Source of the DNA: an uncultured Finegoldia sp.
GTDB taxonomy: Bacteria > Bacillota > Clostridia > Tissierellales > Peptoniphilaceae
Reading direction: 5' to 3'
DNA: 34,204 bases
NCBI RefSeq assembly: GCF_900766215.1
Contig: NZ_CAAFUQ010000018.1
Span: forward strand, 1-34,204
Position 1 is the first letter of the stretch, and the number at the start of each line of letters is the position of its first letter. The translations under genes were made by a program, and so were the position numbers. The notes below the pieces were generated by a model. It was given only the letters and a program-made list of their open reading frames with translations, was not told the DNA's origin and did not search any database. This document shows positions 1 to 8,087 of the stretch, piece after piece.

Positions 1-119
1 ATTCTCTTGTTTAATACAAGTGTGATTGCTGCTGTTAATGTTGTTTTACCGTGGTCAACGTGACCTATTGTACCAATGTTAACATGTGGTTTTGTTCTTT
101 CAAATTTAGCTTTACTCAT
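1..119 (-). CDS. tuf: Elongation factor Tu, N-terminal fragment (cut by window edge)
   Basis: Delivers aminoacyl-tRNA to the ribosome as a GTP complex in the cytoplasm. Only the first 39 codons are present; the gene continues beyond base 1. The translation begins MSKAKFERTKPHVNIGTIGH and contains the G1/P-loop GHVDHGKTT at residues 19-27, which is characteristic of EF-Tu. The ATG at 119-117 is preceded by AGGAGG about nine bases upstream. It lies 13 bases after fusA on the same strand, the usual last position of the str operon, so it is probably co-transcribed with rpsL-rpsG-fusA. Nothing can be said about the rest of the protein. Confidence 0.97.
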   Translation of the reverse strand, partial: MSKAKFERTKPHVNIGTIGHVDHGKTTLTAAITLVLNKR

Positions 120-132
120 TTATATAAGCCTC

Positions 133-2220
133 CTATTTATTATTCTTTTTTCCTATAACTTCTTCTGATATTGAGTTAGGAACTTGTTCATAATGATCGA
201 ATTGCATTGAATATGTTGCACGACCTTGAGTTTTTGATCTTAAGTCTGTTGCATATCCAAACATTTCTGCCAATGGAATAAACGCATCTAATACGTGTAC
301 ACCATTTTTAGGATTCATACCGTCAATCTTACCTCTTCTTGATGAAACGTCTCCCATTACATCTCCCAAGTATTCATCTGGAGTAGTGATTTCAACATTC
401 ATCGCTGGTTCCAATAAGATTGGTTTTGCTTTAGCAACTGCTGCTCTGAAGCCCATAGAACCGGCAATTTTGTATGCCATTTCTGATGAGTCGACATCGT
501 GGTAAGAACCATCTAAAAGAGTAATCTTCATGTCAAGCATTGGATATCCACCTAAGATACCTGTTTGAGCTGCTTCTTCAGCACCTGCTTGAACTGATGG
601 AATGTATTCTTTTGGAATAGCACCACCGACAATTGCATTAACAAATTCGATACCATTTGCTTCTTCTGGGTTTTCGATTGGTTCAACTCTAAGAGTACAA
701 TCACCGTATTGTCCACGTCCACCTGATTGTTTAACGTATTTACCTTGAGCTTCAGCTGCTTGAGTGATTGATTCTCTGTAAGCAACTTGTGGATTACCGA
801 TGTTAGCTTCTACTTTGAATTCACGTAAAAGTCTATCAACGATAATTTCAAGGTGAAGTTCACCCATACCAGATATGATAGTATCGCCAGTTTCTTCGTC
901 TGTATATGTTCTGAAAGTTGGGTCTTCTTCTGCAAGTTTTGCAAGAGCAATACCCATTTTTTCTTGACTTGCTTTTGTTTTAGGTTCGATTGCTACAGAA
1001 ATTACTGGATCTGGGAATTCCATGTTTTCAAGGATAACTTCGCTATCCATATCACATAAAGTATCCCCTGTTGTAGTATCTTTTAAACCGATAATAGCTA
1101 CGATGTCTCCAGCGTATGCTTTTTCAATTTCTTCACGCTTGTTAGCATGCATCATTAAGATACGACCAATTCTTTCTCTCTTACCTTTTGTAGAGTTGTA
1201 TACATAGCTTCCTGATTCAATACTACCTGAATAGATTCTAGTAAATGCAAGTTTACCAACATATGGGTCTGTTGCGATTTTGAATGCTAATGCAGCAAAT
1301 GGTTCTTCATCTGATGACTTTCTTGTAGTTGGTTCATCAGTTTGAGGATCCACACCTTTGATATCTGGTACATCAGTTGGTGCTGGCATATAATCAACTA
1401 TTGCATCCAATAATGGTTGAACACCTTTGTTCTTATATGCAGAACCACAAAGTACTGGGTTCATTGCATTAGCAATTGTTGCAGTTCTTATAGCTCTTTT
1501 GATTTCTTCTTCTGTTAATTCTTCACCTTCAAGGTATTTTTCCATTAACTCTTCATCGTGTTCTGCTATGTTTTCTAATAATTCTGCTCTATATTTTTCA
1601 GCTACTTCTACTAAGTCACTTGGAATATCTTCAATAGAGAATTCTGTTCCTAGTTCGTTTTTGTAGATATTAGCTTTCATTGTAATAAGATCAACTACAC
1701 CTACGAATTTATCTTCAGCTCCGATAGGAATTTCGATAGGTACAGCATTTGCTCTCAATCTTTCTCTAATAGTGTCAACAGACATAAAGAAATCAGCGCC
1801 TGTTGCATCCATTTTATTGATGAAGCAAATTCTTGGTACGCCATATTTATCAGCTTGTCTCCAAACAGTTTCTGATTGTGGTTCTACACCGCTTTTCGCA
1901 TCGAATAAAGCAACTGAACCGTCAAGAACTCTAAGAGATCTTTCTACTTCAACTGTGAAGTCAACGTGACCCGGTGTATCGATAATATTGATTCTGTTAC
2001 CTTTCCAGAAACAAGTTGTTGCTGCAGAAGTAATTGTAATACCTCTTTCTTGTTCTTGAACCATCCAGTCCATTTGAGCGGCACCGTCGTGAGTGTCCCC
2101 AATTTTATGGATTTTACCTGAATAGTATAAAATACGTTCAGTAACTGTCGTTTTACCGGCATCAATATGGGCCATTATACCAATGTTTCTTGTATCTTTT
2201 AATGAAACTTGTCTAGCCAT
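133..2220 (-). CDS. fusA: Elongation factor G
   Basis: Translocation GTPase that moves tRNAs and mRNA through the ribosome and, with ribosome recycling factor, helps split post-termination ribosomes. It is 695 aa, the normal length. The GTPase domain shows AHIDAGKT (residues 17-24), the switch region QEQERGITI, DTPGHVDF and the NKMD specificity motif. Later domains include the conserved SGMGELHLEI and GGAIPKEYIPSV stretches. The ATG follows a TAAGGAG ribosome binding site with a spacing of about six. It lies 28 bases after rpsG and 13 bases before tuf, the canonical str operon order. No missing motif was seen. Confidence 0.98.
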   Translation of the reverse strand: MARQVSLKDTRNIGIMAHIDAGKTTVTERILYYSGKIHKIGDTHDGAAQMDWMVQEQERGITITSAATTCFWKGNRINIIDTPGHVDFTVEVERSLRVLDGSVALFDAKSGVEPQSETVWRQADKYGVPRICFINKMDATGADFFMSVDTIRERLRANAVPIEIPIGAEDKFVGVVDLITMKANIYKNELGTEFSIEDIPSDLVEVAEKYRAELLENIAEHDEELMEKYLEGEELTEEEIKRAIRTATIANAMNPVLCGSAYKNKGVQPLLDAIVDYMPAPTDVPDIKGVDPQTDEPTTRKSSDEEPFAALAFKIATDPYVGKLAFTRIYSGSIESGSYVYNSTKGKRERIGRILMMHANKREEIEKAYAGDIVAIIGLKDTTTGDTLCDMDSEVILENMEFPDPVISVAIEPKTKASQEKMGIALAKLAEEDPTFRTYTDEETGDTIISGMGELHLEIIVDRLLREFKVEANIGNPQVAYRESITQAAEAQGKYVKQSGGRGQYGDCTLRVEPIENPEEANGIEFVNAIVGGAIPKEYIPSVQAGAEEAAQTGILGGYPMLDMKITLLDGSYHDVDSSEMAYKIAGSMGFRAAVAKAKPILLEPAMNVEITTPDEYLGDVMGDVSSRRGKIDGMNPKNGVHVLDAFIPLAEMFGYATDLRSKTQGRATYSMQFDHYEQVPNSISEEVIGKKNNK

Positions 2221-2248
2221 TTTTTCTCCTTACTTACTTTCCGATAGA

Positions 2249-2719
2249 TTAGTATCTATAATGTGCAAAAGCCTTATTAGCTTCAGCCATCTTGTGTACG
2301 TCTTCTCTCTTCTTAACTGATGCACCAGTGTTATTAGCTGCATCCATGATTTCTTTAGCTAACTTTTCAACCATAGTTTTTTCACCACGAGCTCTTGTAT
2401 AAGTTGTTAACCATCTCAAACCTAAAGTTTGTCTTCTTTCTGGTCTAACTTCGATAGGAACTTGATAGTTAGCTCCACCTATTCTTCTAGTCTTAACTTC
2501 TAAGATAGGCATAATATTGTTCATTGCTTTGTAGAATACTTCAAGAGCGTCTTCTCCTGTAGTTTCTTTGATAATATCAAAAGCACCATAAACAATTTTT
2601 TGGGCAGTACCTTTTTTTCCGTCTAACATAATGTTGTTGATAAGCTTAGTAACTGTCTTATCATCGTAAACTGGATCTGGCATTACCTCTCTTTTTTGAA
2701 CATGTCCTTTTCTTGGCAC
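2249..2719 (-). CDS. rpsG: 30S ribosomal protein S7
   Basis: Primary 16S rRNA-binding protein that nucleates assembly of the 30S head and contacts the E-site tRNA. It is 156 aa, the normal length, beginning MPRKGHVQKREVMPDPVYDD and containing the conserved RRIGGANYQVPIEVRP and LRWL segments. The start codon is GTG at 2719-2717, placed about eight bases after an AAGGAGG site. The 109 bases between rpsL and rpsG hold no clear promoter or terminator. In other bacteria S7 represses translation of the str message; I could not identify such a binding site here. Confidence 0.98.
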   Translation of the reverse strand: MPRKGHVQKREVMPDPVYDDKTVTKLINNIMLDGKKGTAQKIVYGAFDIIKETTGEDALEVFYKAMNNIMPILEVKTRRIGGANYQVPIEVRPERRQTLGLRWLTTYTRARGEKTMVEKLAKEIMDAANNTGASVKKREDVHKMAEANKAFAHYRY

Positions 2720-2828
2720 TTCGCTTCCCTCCTTACTATTTAGTATTTCTCAGGTACTCGAATTACATCGCTGTGCTATAAATGTATATTAAAATCTTTT
2801 ATTCACACTAATACCTTTTGTTTTTGTT

Positions 2829-3242
2829 TTATTTCTTTGGTTTCTTAGCACCGTACTTTGAACGACCTTGCATTCTGTTTTGAACAGCTGCAGTATCCAA
2901 AGCACCTCTGATAATGTGGTATCTTACCCCTGGTAAGTCCTTTACTCTACCACCTCTGATTAATACAACACTGTGTTCTTGTAGGTTGTGTCCGATACCT
3001 GGAATGTAAGATAAAACTTCCATACCATTAGTTAAACGAACTCTGGCAACCTTACGAAGTGCTGAGTTAGGCTTTTTAGGAGTCATAGTTCTTACTGAAG
3101 TACATACGCCTCTTTTTTGAGGTGAGTTAGCTTCTGTATAGCTTTTTTTGATGCTGTTGAAGTTACGACTCAAAGCTGGTGAATCAGATTTGTAAGTTTT
3201 AGATTTTCTTCCTTGTCTTACTAATTGATTAATTGTTGGCAA
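2829..3242 (-). CDS. rpsL: 30S ribosomal protein S12 (TTG start)
   Basis: Decoding-centre protein of the small subunit; substitutions in it are the classic route to streptomycin resistance. A GTG three codons further upstream also opens the frame, but that GTG lies inside the AGGAGG ribosome binding site. The TTG at 3242-3240 sits eight bases after AGGAGG and yields the universal N-terminus MPTINQLVRQGR, so it is taken as the start (137 aa). The conserved segments TPKKPNSALRKVARVRL and the loop around YIPGIGHNLQEHSVVLIRGG are intact, and the classical resistance-site lysine (TPKKPNSA) is wild type. It is the first gene of the str operon, with a strong promoter at 3314-3342. Confidence 0.97.
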   Translation of the reverse strand: MPTINQLVRQGRKSKTYKSDSPALSRNFNSIKKSYTEANSPQKRGVCTSVRTMTPKKPNSALRKVARVRLTNGMEVLSYIPGIGHNLQEHSVVLIRGGRVKDLPGVRYHIIRGALDTAAVQNRMQGRSKYGAKKPKK

Positions 3243-3273
3243 ATTTTCCACCTCCTGAAATTATTTTATGCAT

Positions 3274-3318
3274 AAAAAAAGAATATACAAGATATTCTTA
3301 TTTATCCTTGTATATTCT
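3274..3318 (-). terminator. Terminator of the ABC-transporter operon, overlapping the rpsL promoter
   Basis: Perfect 12-bp inverted repeat, arms 3307-3318 and 3280-3291 (minus strand AGAATATACAAG and CTTGTATATTCT), followed by a run of seven T on the minus strand. Read from the upstream ABC cassette it is an intrinsic terminator. Read from the rpsL promoter, only the inner seven base pairs can form. A competing 8-bp stem (3292-3299 with 3279-3286, loop CTTGT), also followed by T's, becomes possible. Confidence 0.75.
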
Positions 3319-3342
3319 ATCATTAACATTATGATATGTCAA
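3314..3342 (-). promoter_or_regulatory. Promoter of the str operon (rpsL)
   Basis: On the minus strand, TTGACA (3342-3337) is followed after exactly 17 bases by TAGAAT (3319-3314), a near-consensus housekeeping promoter. Transcription should begin near 3307, giving a leader of about 65 bases. The -10 box shares its last five bases with the outer arm of the terminator hairpin at 3280-3318. Confidence 0.85.
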
Positions 3343-3373
3343 ACAAATTCTTGATTTTTTGAATATTTTTATT

Positions 3374-4222
3374 TTAAATTCCGAAAATTTCTTTGTATCG
3401 TTCTTGAGAAGTTTTCGAACGTCTTGTGATATCCAAAATCTCGATATTATTTTCCATTATAATAGACAAAATATCATTAATACTACATTTATTTAAGCTT
3501 ATCATATTTTTATCCATATTAAAACCCTTTGATTGCAAAACAGATGATAATTTGTCGTTATCGCTTGAAATAATCTCTATAAATTTTTCATTTTCCAAAA
3601 CTTCTTCCAAAATTTTCCCGTCTTTTAAGAACAAAATATTATTGGTGATTTCATCGATATCGTTTAAAGAGTGACTGGATATTAAAATTCCCTGACCATC
3701 TTTTGCTTTCTTCTTTATAAGAGCCATCATTTTAATAACGCTAGTTGGATCAAGACCAGAAAGCGGTTCATCAAGCAATATAATATCTCTTTGTGGCAAG
3801 AAATCCATCGCAAGCATCAGCTTTTTTTTCATACCTAATGAATACGAACCAGTCTTGCTTTTTACAAAGCTTTCAATTCCTATTTCTTTGATAACCCTAT
3901 CCACATCATCCTTGGTTCTTTTATAGACATTTTTGATATAGTTCAAATAATCCATGCCGTACAAGTTTTCATCCAAGATTTTCTCATCTTTGAAAAAAGA
4001 AATATGATTAAAAATCTTCTCATCCTTAAACTCTTTGCCGTCTACCAAAACTTGTCCGCCATCTCTTTTGAGTAGATTGGTCATAGTATTCATCAAAGTA
4101 GTCTTACCAGAGCCATTCGGCCCTACCAAAGCTTTGATTTGTCCTTTTTCAATACTAAAAGATATATCGTGAAGTATCTTTTTCTTTCCGTAACTTTTTT
4201 CAATATTTACTACTTCTAACAT
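3374..4222 (-). CDS. ABC transporter ATP-binding protein (BcrA-like ABC-2 type)
   Basis: Nucleotide-binding subunit, 282 aa, that powers the two membrane proteins encoded immediately upstream. Walker A GPNGSGKT is at residues 34-41. The signature is a YSLGMKKKL variant (127-135) in place of LSGGQ. Walker B runs into DEPLSGLDP (151-159), and the switch histidine is H184 (SSH). Signature variants like this, with a roughly 80-residue C-terminal extension, are typical of ATPases paired with ABC-2 exporters of the bacteriocin-immunity or antimicrobial-peptide type. The start ATG overlaps the permease stop by one base (TAATG) and has an AGGAGG site. Substrate is unknown; export of the small protein at 6676-6960, or self-protection, are inferences from context. 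Confidence 0.9.
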   Translation of the reverse strand: MLEVVNIEKSYGKKKILHDISFSIEKGQIKALVGPNGSGKTTLMNTMTNLLKRDGGQVLVDGKEFKDEKIFNHISFFKDEKILDENLYGMDYLNYIKNVYKRTKDDVDRVIKEIGIESFVKSKTGSYSLGMKKKLMLAMDFLPQRDIILLDEPLSGLDPTSVIKMMALIKKKAKDGQGILISSHSLNDIDEITNNILFLKDGKILEEVLENEKFIEIISSDNDKLSSVLQSKGFNMDKNMISLNKCSINDILSIIMENNIEILDITRRSKTSQERYKEIFGI

Positions 4223-5538
4223 TATTTCCTCCTGCCAAATGAAACTCTGCCCAATACATAAAACAATATTGAACTAATCACAAGAACTACAACAGCCATC
4301 ACCACCGTGTAAGAATTCTGTCTTATCAACGCCGACAAAAATCCCGTAGATACAAATCCCGAATCCACATAGTTAAATGGAACAAAAGATCCGATTACTC
4401 CCATATACTTTAATGCAGTGAATGGTACAATAAACGCAATTATAGATATTAATATCGTAAATAGTTTGTTAGTAGCAGTGTACATAGAATTTACAAACAT
4501 ACTGATAAATATCGTAAACAACACAGTTATTGTAAAGGATTCTAATATATACACCAGAAATGGACCAACATTTGAGTAAATAATTCCACCGTCCACAATA
4601 TAGTTAATAATTGGAAAATCACTGTCTGCAAATCCACCCATAATACCACCAGCTAAGAATAATACCAAAACTGCCATGATGTTTATGCCAATACCATATA
4701 TTACGCTTTCTATAATTTTTGACTTGTACGATTTTGTTCGACTTACAGGAAGTACCGATTTAAGTTCAAGCTGCTTATTCGATTTGATAATCGTAGATGT
4801 GAACAGCAATAGTGCAAACACAATCAACACTACATCTAATTTAAGATAGAAGTAATCGTGTAACATCGCAAAAGCATTATTTCTCTCTGATATTCCATGA
4901 GTAATGTAGTAATTGATTTTAGGTAAAGTTCCTTTGAAACTATCCACATCAAAAGGATTATAATCAATTCCTAATTGCGGAATATAGAATCTGTCTGTTG
5001 GTGTGATGTTGTTTATGAGCATGTATTTTTGTTTGAAGAATGCTCCTTCAAGTGCAAAATCGTTGAATACGTCCACCATTCCAGTTGTTTCACTTCCTGT
5101 TCCTTGAAAATGAAAACCATTAAATTCATTTACCCTTACCTTATTTAAATTGCTGAACTTTTGGGGAGATTTGTATCTATTTTCATAAGCGTCGAAGTAT
5201 GTGTTCTCATTTTCGTAAAATTTCAAAGCATCTGAATGAGAATCTATCATTTCCTTTGCTCTTTTGCTATTGCCGTATTTTGCCTTAATCTCATCAATAT
5301 CCCTATATACCAAATTCTCCATAGTAGAATTAAGATCGGTATAGTTTTTAATTTGAGTGGAATTAAAATTGTGCCAATTGTTTTGTAGGCATATATTTCC
5401 AACCAAAATAGCACACACGACAAACAGTATCAAAAACCCATTAAATGATAGCACACGGTTTTTAATGGAACCTTTTAAGTTGAATACATTTCGATCTTTG
5501 TATGTATCATGAGATGTGAATTCTTTTCTCCTGTTCAA
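4222..5538 (-). CDS. ABC-2-like transporter permease, second subunit
   Basis: Membrane protein of 438 aa that I cannot assign to a named family with certainty. It has a short cytoplasmic N-terminus, one membrane segment near residues 31-52, and a large hydrophilic region of about 170 residues that is probably extracellular. At least five further membrane segments follow (about 235-255, 280-300, 325-350, 360-385, 410-432). This layout, one helix then a large outer domain then a helix bundle, recurs in the neighbouring permease and is usual for ABC-2 half-transporters. The start is TTG at 5538-5536, overlapping the stop of the preceding permease by four bases with only a weak ribosome binding site, so translational coupling is likely. 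It ends in the ATPase start codon. Confidence 0.82.
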   Translation of the reverse strand: MNRRKEFTSHDTYKDRNVFNLKGSIKNRVLSFNGFLILFVVCAILVGNICLQNNWHNFNSTQIKNYTDLNSTMENLVYRDIDEIKAKYGNSKRAKEMIDSHSDALKFYENENTYFDAYENRYKSPQKFSNLNKVRVNEFNGFHFQGTGSETTGMVDVFNDFALEGAFFKQKYMLINNITPTDRFYIPQLGIDYNPFDVDSFKGTLPKINYYITHGISERNNAFAMLHDYFYLKLDVVLIVFALLLFTSTIIKSNKQLELKSVLPVSRTKSYKSKIIESVIYGIGINIMAVLVLFLAGGIMGGFADSDFPIINYIVDGGIIYSNVGPFLVYILESFTITVLFTIFISMFVNSMYTATNKLFTILISIIAFIVPFTALKYMGVIGSFVPFNYVDSGFVSTGFLSALIRQNSYTVVMAVVVLVISSILFYVLGRVSFGRRK

Positions 5539-6665
5539 AAAATCGTGCCTATAGCTGTTATCAAAAGCATAAACACTGTAGCAATCACAGGTTTTAACGA
5601 AAACGACTTAAACAAGCTTAGAGGATTGTATGCATGATTGAAGAAATTAAAATCAACCAATAGCAAACTCATTATTAAAACCAAAGTAAAATATTTTGCT
5701 TTGGTATTTTGTATAAGTTTATCAACAAAAGAAAATGCAAATCCAAACGCCATAGTGATTAACGCAAAAGGAAATACACTCTTAAAAAATGTAGACAAAG
5801 GCGTTCTCATAACATATGAGTATTCTCTTATAGAACCACCCCTGTCCTGAACAGTCCTAATAACAAATGTAGAATCGTAGTGATATGTTAAATCGCCCAC
5901 ACCATTTCCAGTTATTAAAGATGCCACAAACACTGTCAATAATGAAATGATAATGTACATCACAATCATACACATAATAATACCAAAATCGTTCGCTACA
6001 TCCTTTATTTTGGAATTCGATGTTACGCTGGTTATATCATCTTCTCTCATTATGAAAATCATTAGAAAGCCTAGTAGAATTATCGGCACAACTCCAAAAA
6101 TCACACCAGCTTCATCAAATACAACTTTACTAAAACTGTGATTGTCATTCTCGTCAATCAATCTATCTTCTACGGAGTTTCTATCTTTCAAGAAATTTAT
6201 GTAGCCTTCTCCGCTCAGTACAGATGTCCTAAGTTCCTTAGGATTATCCATGTTCTCATCTGTATTGTATTTATTATTCAGAGCATCCAATTCATTAGTG
6301 TACTTTATGATATCCTTTTCATTATAGTTAGATTTGTTATACTTGTAGTTTTCATCAAGACCATGAGCTTTCATCAAGTTTTGTAACACTTTTTTCCCTT
6401 GATTTAGGTACGCTTTGTGTTCTTCGTAGCTTTTTTTGTCTGGTTCTTCCGGTGTTATTTTCTTCCAATCAGTTTTTTTGATGACGACTTCATCCCAACT
6501 AATATCATTAGAAATCGACATATGACTTGAAATGAGAAAATCAAAAGCATGGTTGGTTGTATTAAAATGTAGGAAAAAAGCAACAATACCCATAGTAATA
6601 GAAAACAGAATCAAAAATGGAATCATCTTGTATCTGTATAATTTTTTTAGTTTGTAAGTAAACAT
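5535..6665 (-). CDS. ABC-2-like transporter permease, first subunit
   Basis: Membrane protein of 376 aa. An N-terminal helix (about residues 13-33) is followed by a hydrophilic region of about 150 residues rich in Lys, Asp, Asn and Glu, then five or six membrane helices to the C-terminus. It shares this topology with the 438-aa protein encoded just downstream, so the two probably form a heterodimeric channel driven by the ATPase at 3374-4222. The C-terminus ends within the last predicted helix (ITAIGTIF), which is unusually short. The ATG at 6665 has a GGAG site. It lies ten bases after the small exported protein gene, indicating one transcript. Substrate is unknown. Confidence 0.82.
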   Translation of the reverse strand: MFTYKLKKLYRYKMIPFLILFSITMGIVAFFLHFNTTNHAFDFLISSHMSISNDISWDEVVIKKTDWKKITPEEPDKKSYEEHKAYLNQGKKVLQNLMKAHGLDENYKYNKSNYNEKDIIKYTNELDALNNKYNTDENMDNPKELRTSVLSGEGYINFLKDRNSVEDRLIDENDNHSFSKVVFDEAGVIFGVVPIILLGFLMIFIMREDDITSVTSNSKIKDVANDFGIIMCMIVMYIIISLLTVFVASLITGNGVGDLTYHYDSTFVIRTVQDRGGSIREYSYVMRTPLSTFFKSVFPFALITMAFGFAFSFVDKLIQNTKAKYFTLVLIMSLLLVDFNFFNHAYNPLSLFKSFSLKPVIATVFMLLITAIGTIF

Positions 6666-6675
6666 TTTTGTCTCC

Positions 6676-6960
6676 TTATTGTTTCTTTAAATTTCCAGAG
6701 TATCTGTAACACAACGTACCCTCTTCTTCATAGTCTGGACGGATTGATTTTTTCAGTACTCCATTGTAGCCCGATTTTTCATATTCCATTTCTCCTCCAA
6801 CATTTTCATGCGATAGTGAAACGTACTTATTATCGTCCTCGACTTCTATCCCTGAACTTGAAATCGTTTCTGATTTGTTTACAAGACTAGCATTTAGTCC
6901 AGCTATTACAACAAATACTACTGCCATTGTTGCAATTAGCTTTTTCATTGAGTATTTCAT
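6676..6960 (-). CDS. Small exported protein of unknown function, first gene of the ABC cassette
   Basis: 94 aa, with a clear signal peptide: MKYSMKK, a hydrophobic core from about residue 8 to 24, and a possible cleavage after LNA. There is no lipobox cysteine. The mature part of about 70 residues is acidic then basic, with a VGGEMEY motif in the middle, a single cysteine near the end (TLCYRYSG) and a Lys-rich tail. A GGAG ribosome binding site precedes the ATG, and a TATAAT lies at 7008-7003. The VGG-x-M-x-Y stretch recalls the VGG-x-W-x-Y motif of lactococcin 972-like bacteriocins, which also precede ABC genes, but the tryptophan and Tyr-rich tail are missing, so this is only a suggestion. 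Confidence 0.72.
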   Translation of the reverse strand: MKYSMKKLIATMAVVFVVIAGLNASLVNKSETISSSGIEVEDDNKYVSLSHENVGGEMEYEKSGYNGVLKKSIRPDYEEEGTLCYRYSGNLKKQ

Positions 6961-7025
6961 ATTGTCTCCTTTCGTTGTCTAGTAATAATTTATTTACCTT
7001 TAATTATATTTTAGTACAATAAAAT

Positions 7026-7074
7026 AAAAAAACAATAGTTTTCCAAGCATTGTATACTTTTCTTAACTATTGTT
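7026..7074 (-). terminator. Terminator after the metallophosphoesterase gene
   Basis: A 10-bp inverted repeat, arms 7065-7074 and 7031-7040 (AACAATAGTT / AACTATTGTT on the minus strand), with a 24-base loop and a following T-run (7032-7026). The stop codon of the phosphoesterase gene lies at the edge of the first arm. It separates that gene from the ABC cassette. Confidence 0.7.
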
Positions 7075-7866
7075 GATATTCGTTAATTTTATTAAATTGA
7101 TTTCTGGTCGATTAAATATCCTTGGAACGACGGTCTTTTCCTTGGCAAGTCCACGTGACACAATAAGTGTATAATCGTCGTTGTATATTCCTCCTGCATA
7201 TTTCGGAAATAAACCTTGTCCCGGAGATATAATTCCATTGAATATAAAAGGAAGTCTCCATTGTCCACCGTGAGTGTGCCCCGATATCATCAAATCGAAT
7301 TTTTTCAGATTTTTCTTGAAATAATAATCAGGTTTGTGAATCAAACATATATTAAAATTTTCTGAATTCAAATTGTCATCTAATATGTCTAATTCATTCT
7401 CATAATCGTCCAAGATTTCTCCAGATGAATCATCCACTCCGATAAGTTTAATGTTGTTCGATAAGAACTCTTCTTCATTATCTAGAATTTGTACACCATA
7501 ATTTTTGATTGCCTTATCTATTTCGTCCAGATTTTCTATTCTTTTTTCGTGATTTCCATGAACGTAGTAAACTTTCTTGCCCAGTTGTTGCAGTTGTTCT
7601 AGTAATTCAAATGCTTTTTTTGGTTTCAACTTATCATCTACAATGTCTCCACCTAATAAAATCACATCACAATCAACAGATTTTATTTTGTCCATTAATT
7701 TCTTTTGATTGATACCATAATCGCACGAATGAAGATCTGACAAGAATAATATATTCATCTCGCGGTCAATCTTTTCAGATTTTATTTCGTATTGTACTAT
7801 GTTGATTTTGTACGAAATTGATATTAATAAAAATAATAATATCAATGTGGATACAATTAAATACAT
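7063..7866 (-). CDS. Membrane-anchored calcineurin-like metallophosphoesterase (YkuE family)
   Basis: A 267-aa predicted hydrolase with an N-terminal membrane anchor (residues 2-20). All metal-binding motifs of the calcineurin-like superfamily are visible: DLH (44-46), GGDIVDD (72-78), GNHE (104-107) and GHTHGGQ near residue 197. This set and length match YkuE-type phosphoesterases, related to the lipid-A pathway hydrolase LpxH/YbbF group; since this organism should lack lipid A, the natural substrate is unknown. The ATG is preceded by GAGGTG. The ribosome binding site starts only a few bases after the tRNA-Lys terminator T-run, leaving no space for an own promoter, so expression may depend on readthrough from the tRNA promoter. 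Confidence 0.88.
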   Translation of the reverse strand: MYLIVSTLILLFLLISISYKINIVQYEIKSEKIDREMNILFLSDLHSCDYGINQKKLMDKIKSVDCDVILLGGDIVDDKLKPKKAFELLEQLQQLGKKVYYVHGNHEKRIENLDEIDKAIKNYGVQILDNEEEFLSNNIKLIGVDDSSGEILDDYENELDILDDNLNSENFNICLIHKPDYYFKKNLKKFDLMISGHTHGGQWRLPFIFNGIISPGQGLFPKYAGGIYNDDYTLIVSRGLAKEKTVVPRIFNRPEINLIKLTNINNS

Positions 7867-7881
7867 TTTTCACCTCAAATT

Positions 7882-7907
7882 AAAAAAACCGAGCTACAAA
7901 AGCTCGG
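7882..7907 (-). terminator. Terminator of tRNA-Lys
   Basis: On the minus strand CCGAGCT (7907-7901), a TTTGT loop and AGCTCGG (7895-7889) are followed by seven T's (7888-7882). It is GC-rich and compact, a strong intrinsic terminator. It begins a few bases after the tRNA CCA end. Confidence 0.9.
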
Positions 7908-7911
7908 CTAT

Positions 7912-7987
7912 TGGTGGCTCATCCGGGACTCGAACCCGGGACACCCTGATTAAAAGTCAGGTGCTCTACCATCTGAGCTAATGAACC
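7912..7987 (-). tRNA. tRNA-Lys(UUU)
   Basis: A complete cloverleaf of 76 bases. The acceptor arms GGTTCAT and ATGAGCC pair with one G-U, then come discriminator A and an encoded CCA (7914-7912). The D-arm sequence AGCTCAGATGGTAGAGC is standard. The anticodon stem CCTGA/TCAGG encloses loop CTTTTAA, giving anticodon TTT (7954-7952). The T-arm is CCCGGGTTCGAGTCCCGG. An own promoter lies at 8002-8030 and a strong terminator follows directly. Confidence 0.98.
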
Positions 7988-8001
7988 ACGATTACCTTTC
8001 T

Positions 8002-8030
8002 ATGATAGCACAATTAGATTGGTTTGTAAA
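8002..8030 (-). promoter_or_regulatory. Promoter of tRNA-Lys
   Basis: TTTACA (8030-8025), a 17-base spacer and TATCAT (8007-8002) on the minus strand. The expected start near 7995 is just upstream of the mature tRNA 5' end at 7987. Confidence 0.75.
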
Positions 8031-8049
8031 GTGTTTTTTACAAATTTTT

Positions 8050-8083
8050 AAAAAAGAGCAGAATTATTTCAAACTCTGCTCTT
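8050..8083 (-). terminator. Terminator after PPi-phosphofructokinase
   Basis: A 9-bp inverted repeat AAGAGCAGA (8083-8075) / TCTGCTCTT (8062-8054) with a 12-base loop and T-run on the minus strand, five bases after the stop codon. Confidence 0.88.
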
Positions 8084-8087
8084 GATT

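Noticed and set aside
7799..7981. Plus-strand frame running through the tRNA-Lys gene
   Set aside because: It is the complement of the tRNA and its terminator, ending inside the structural RNA.
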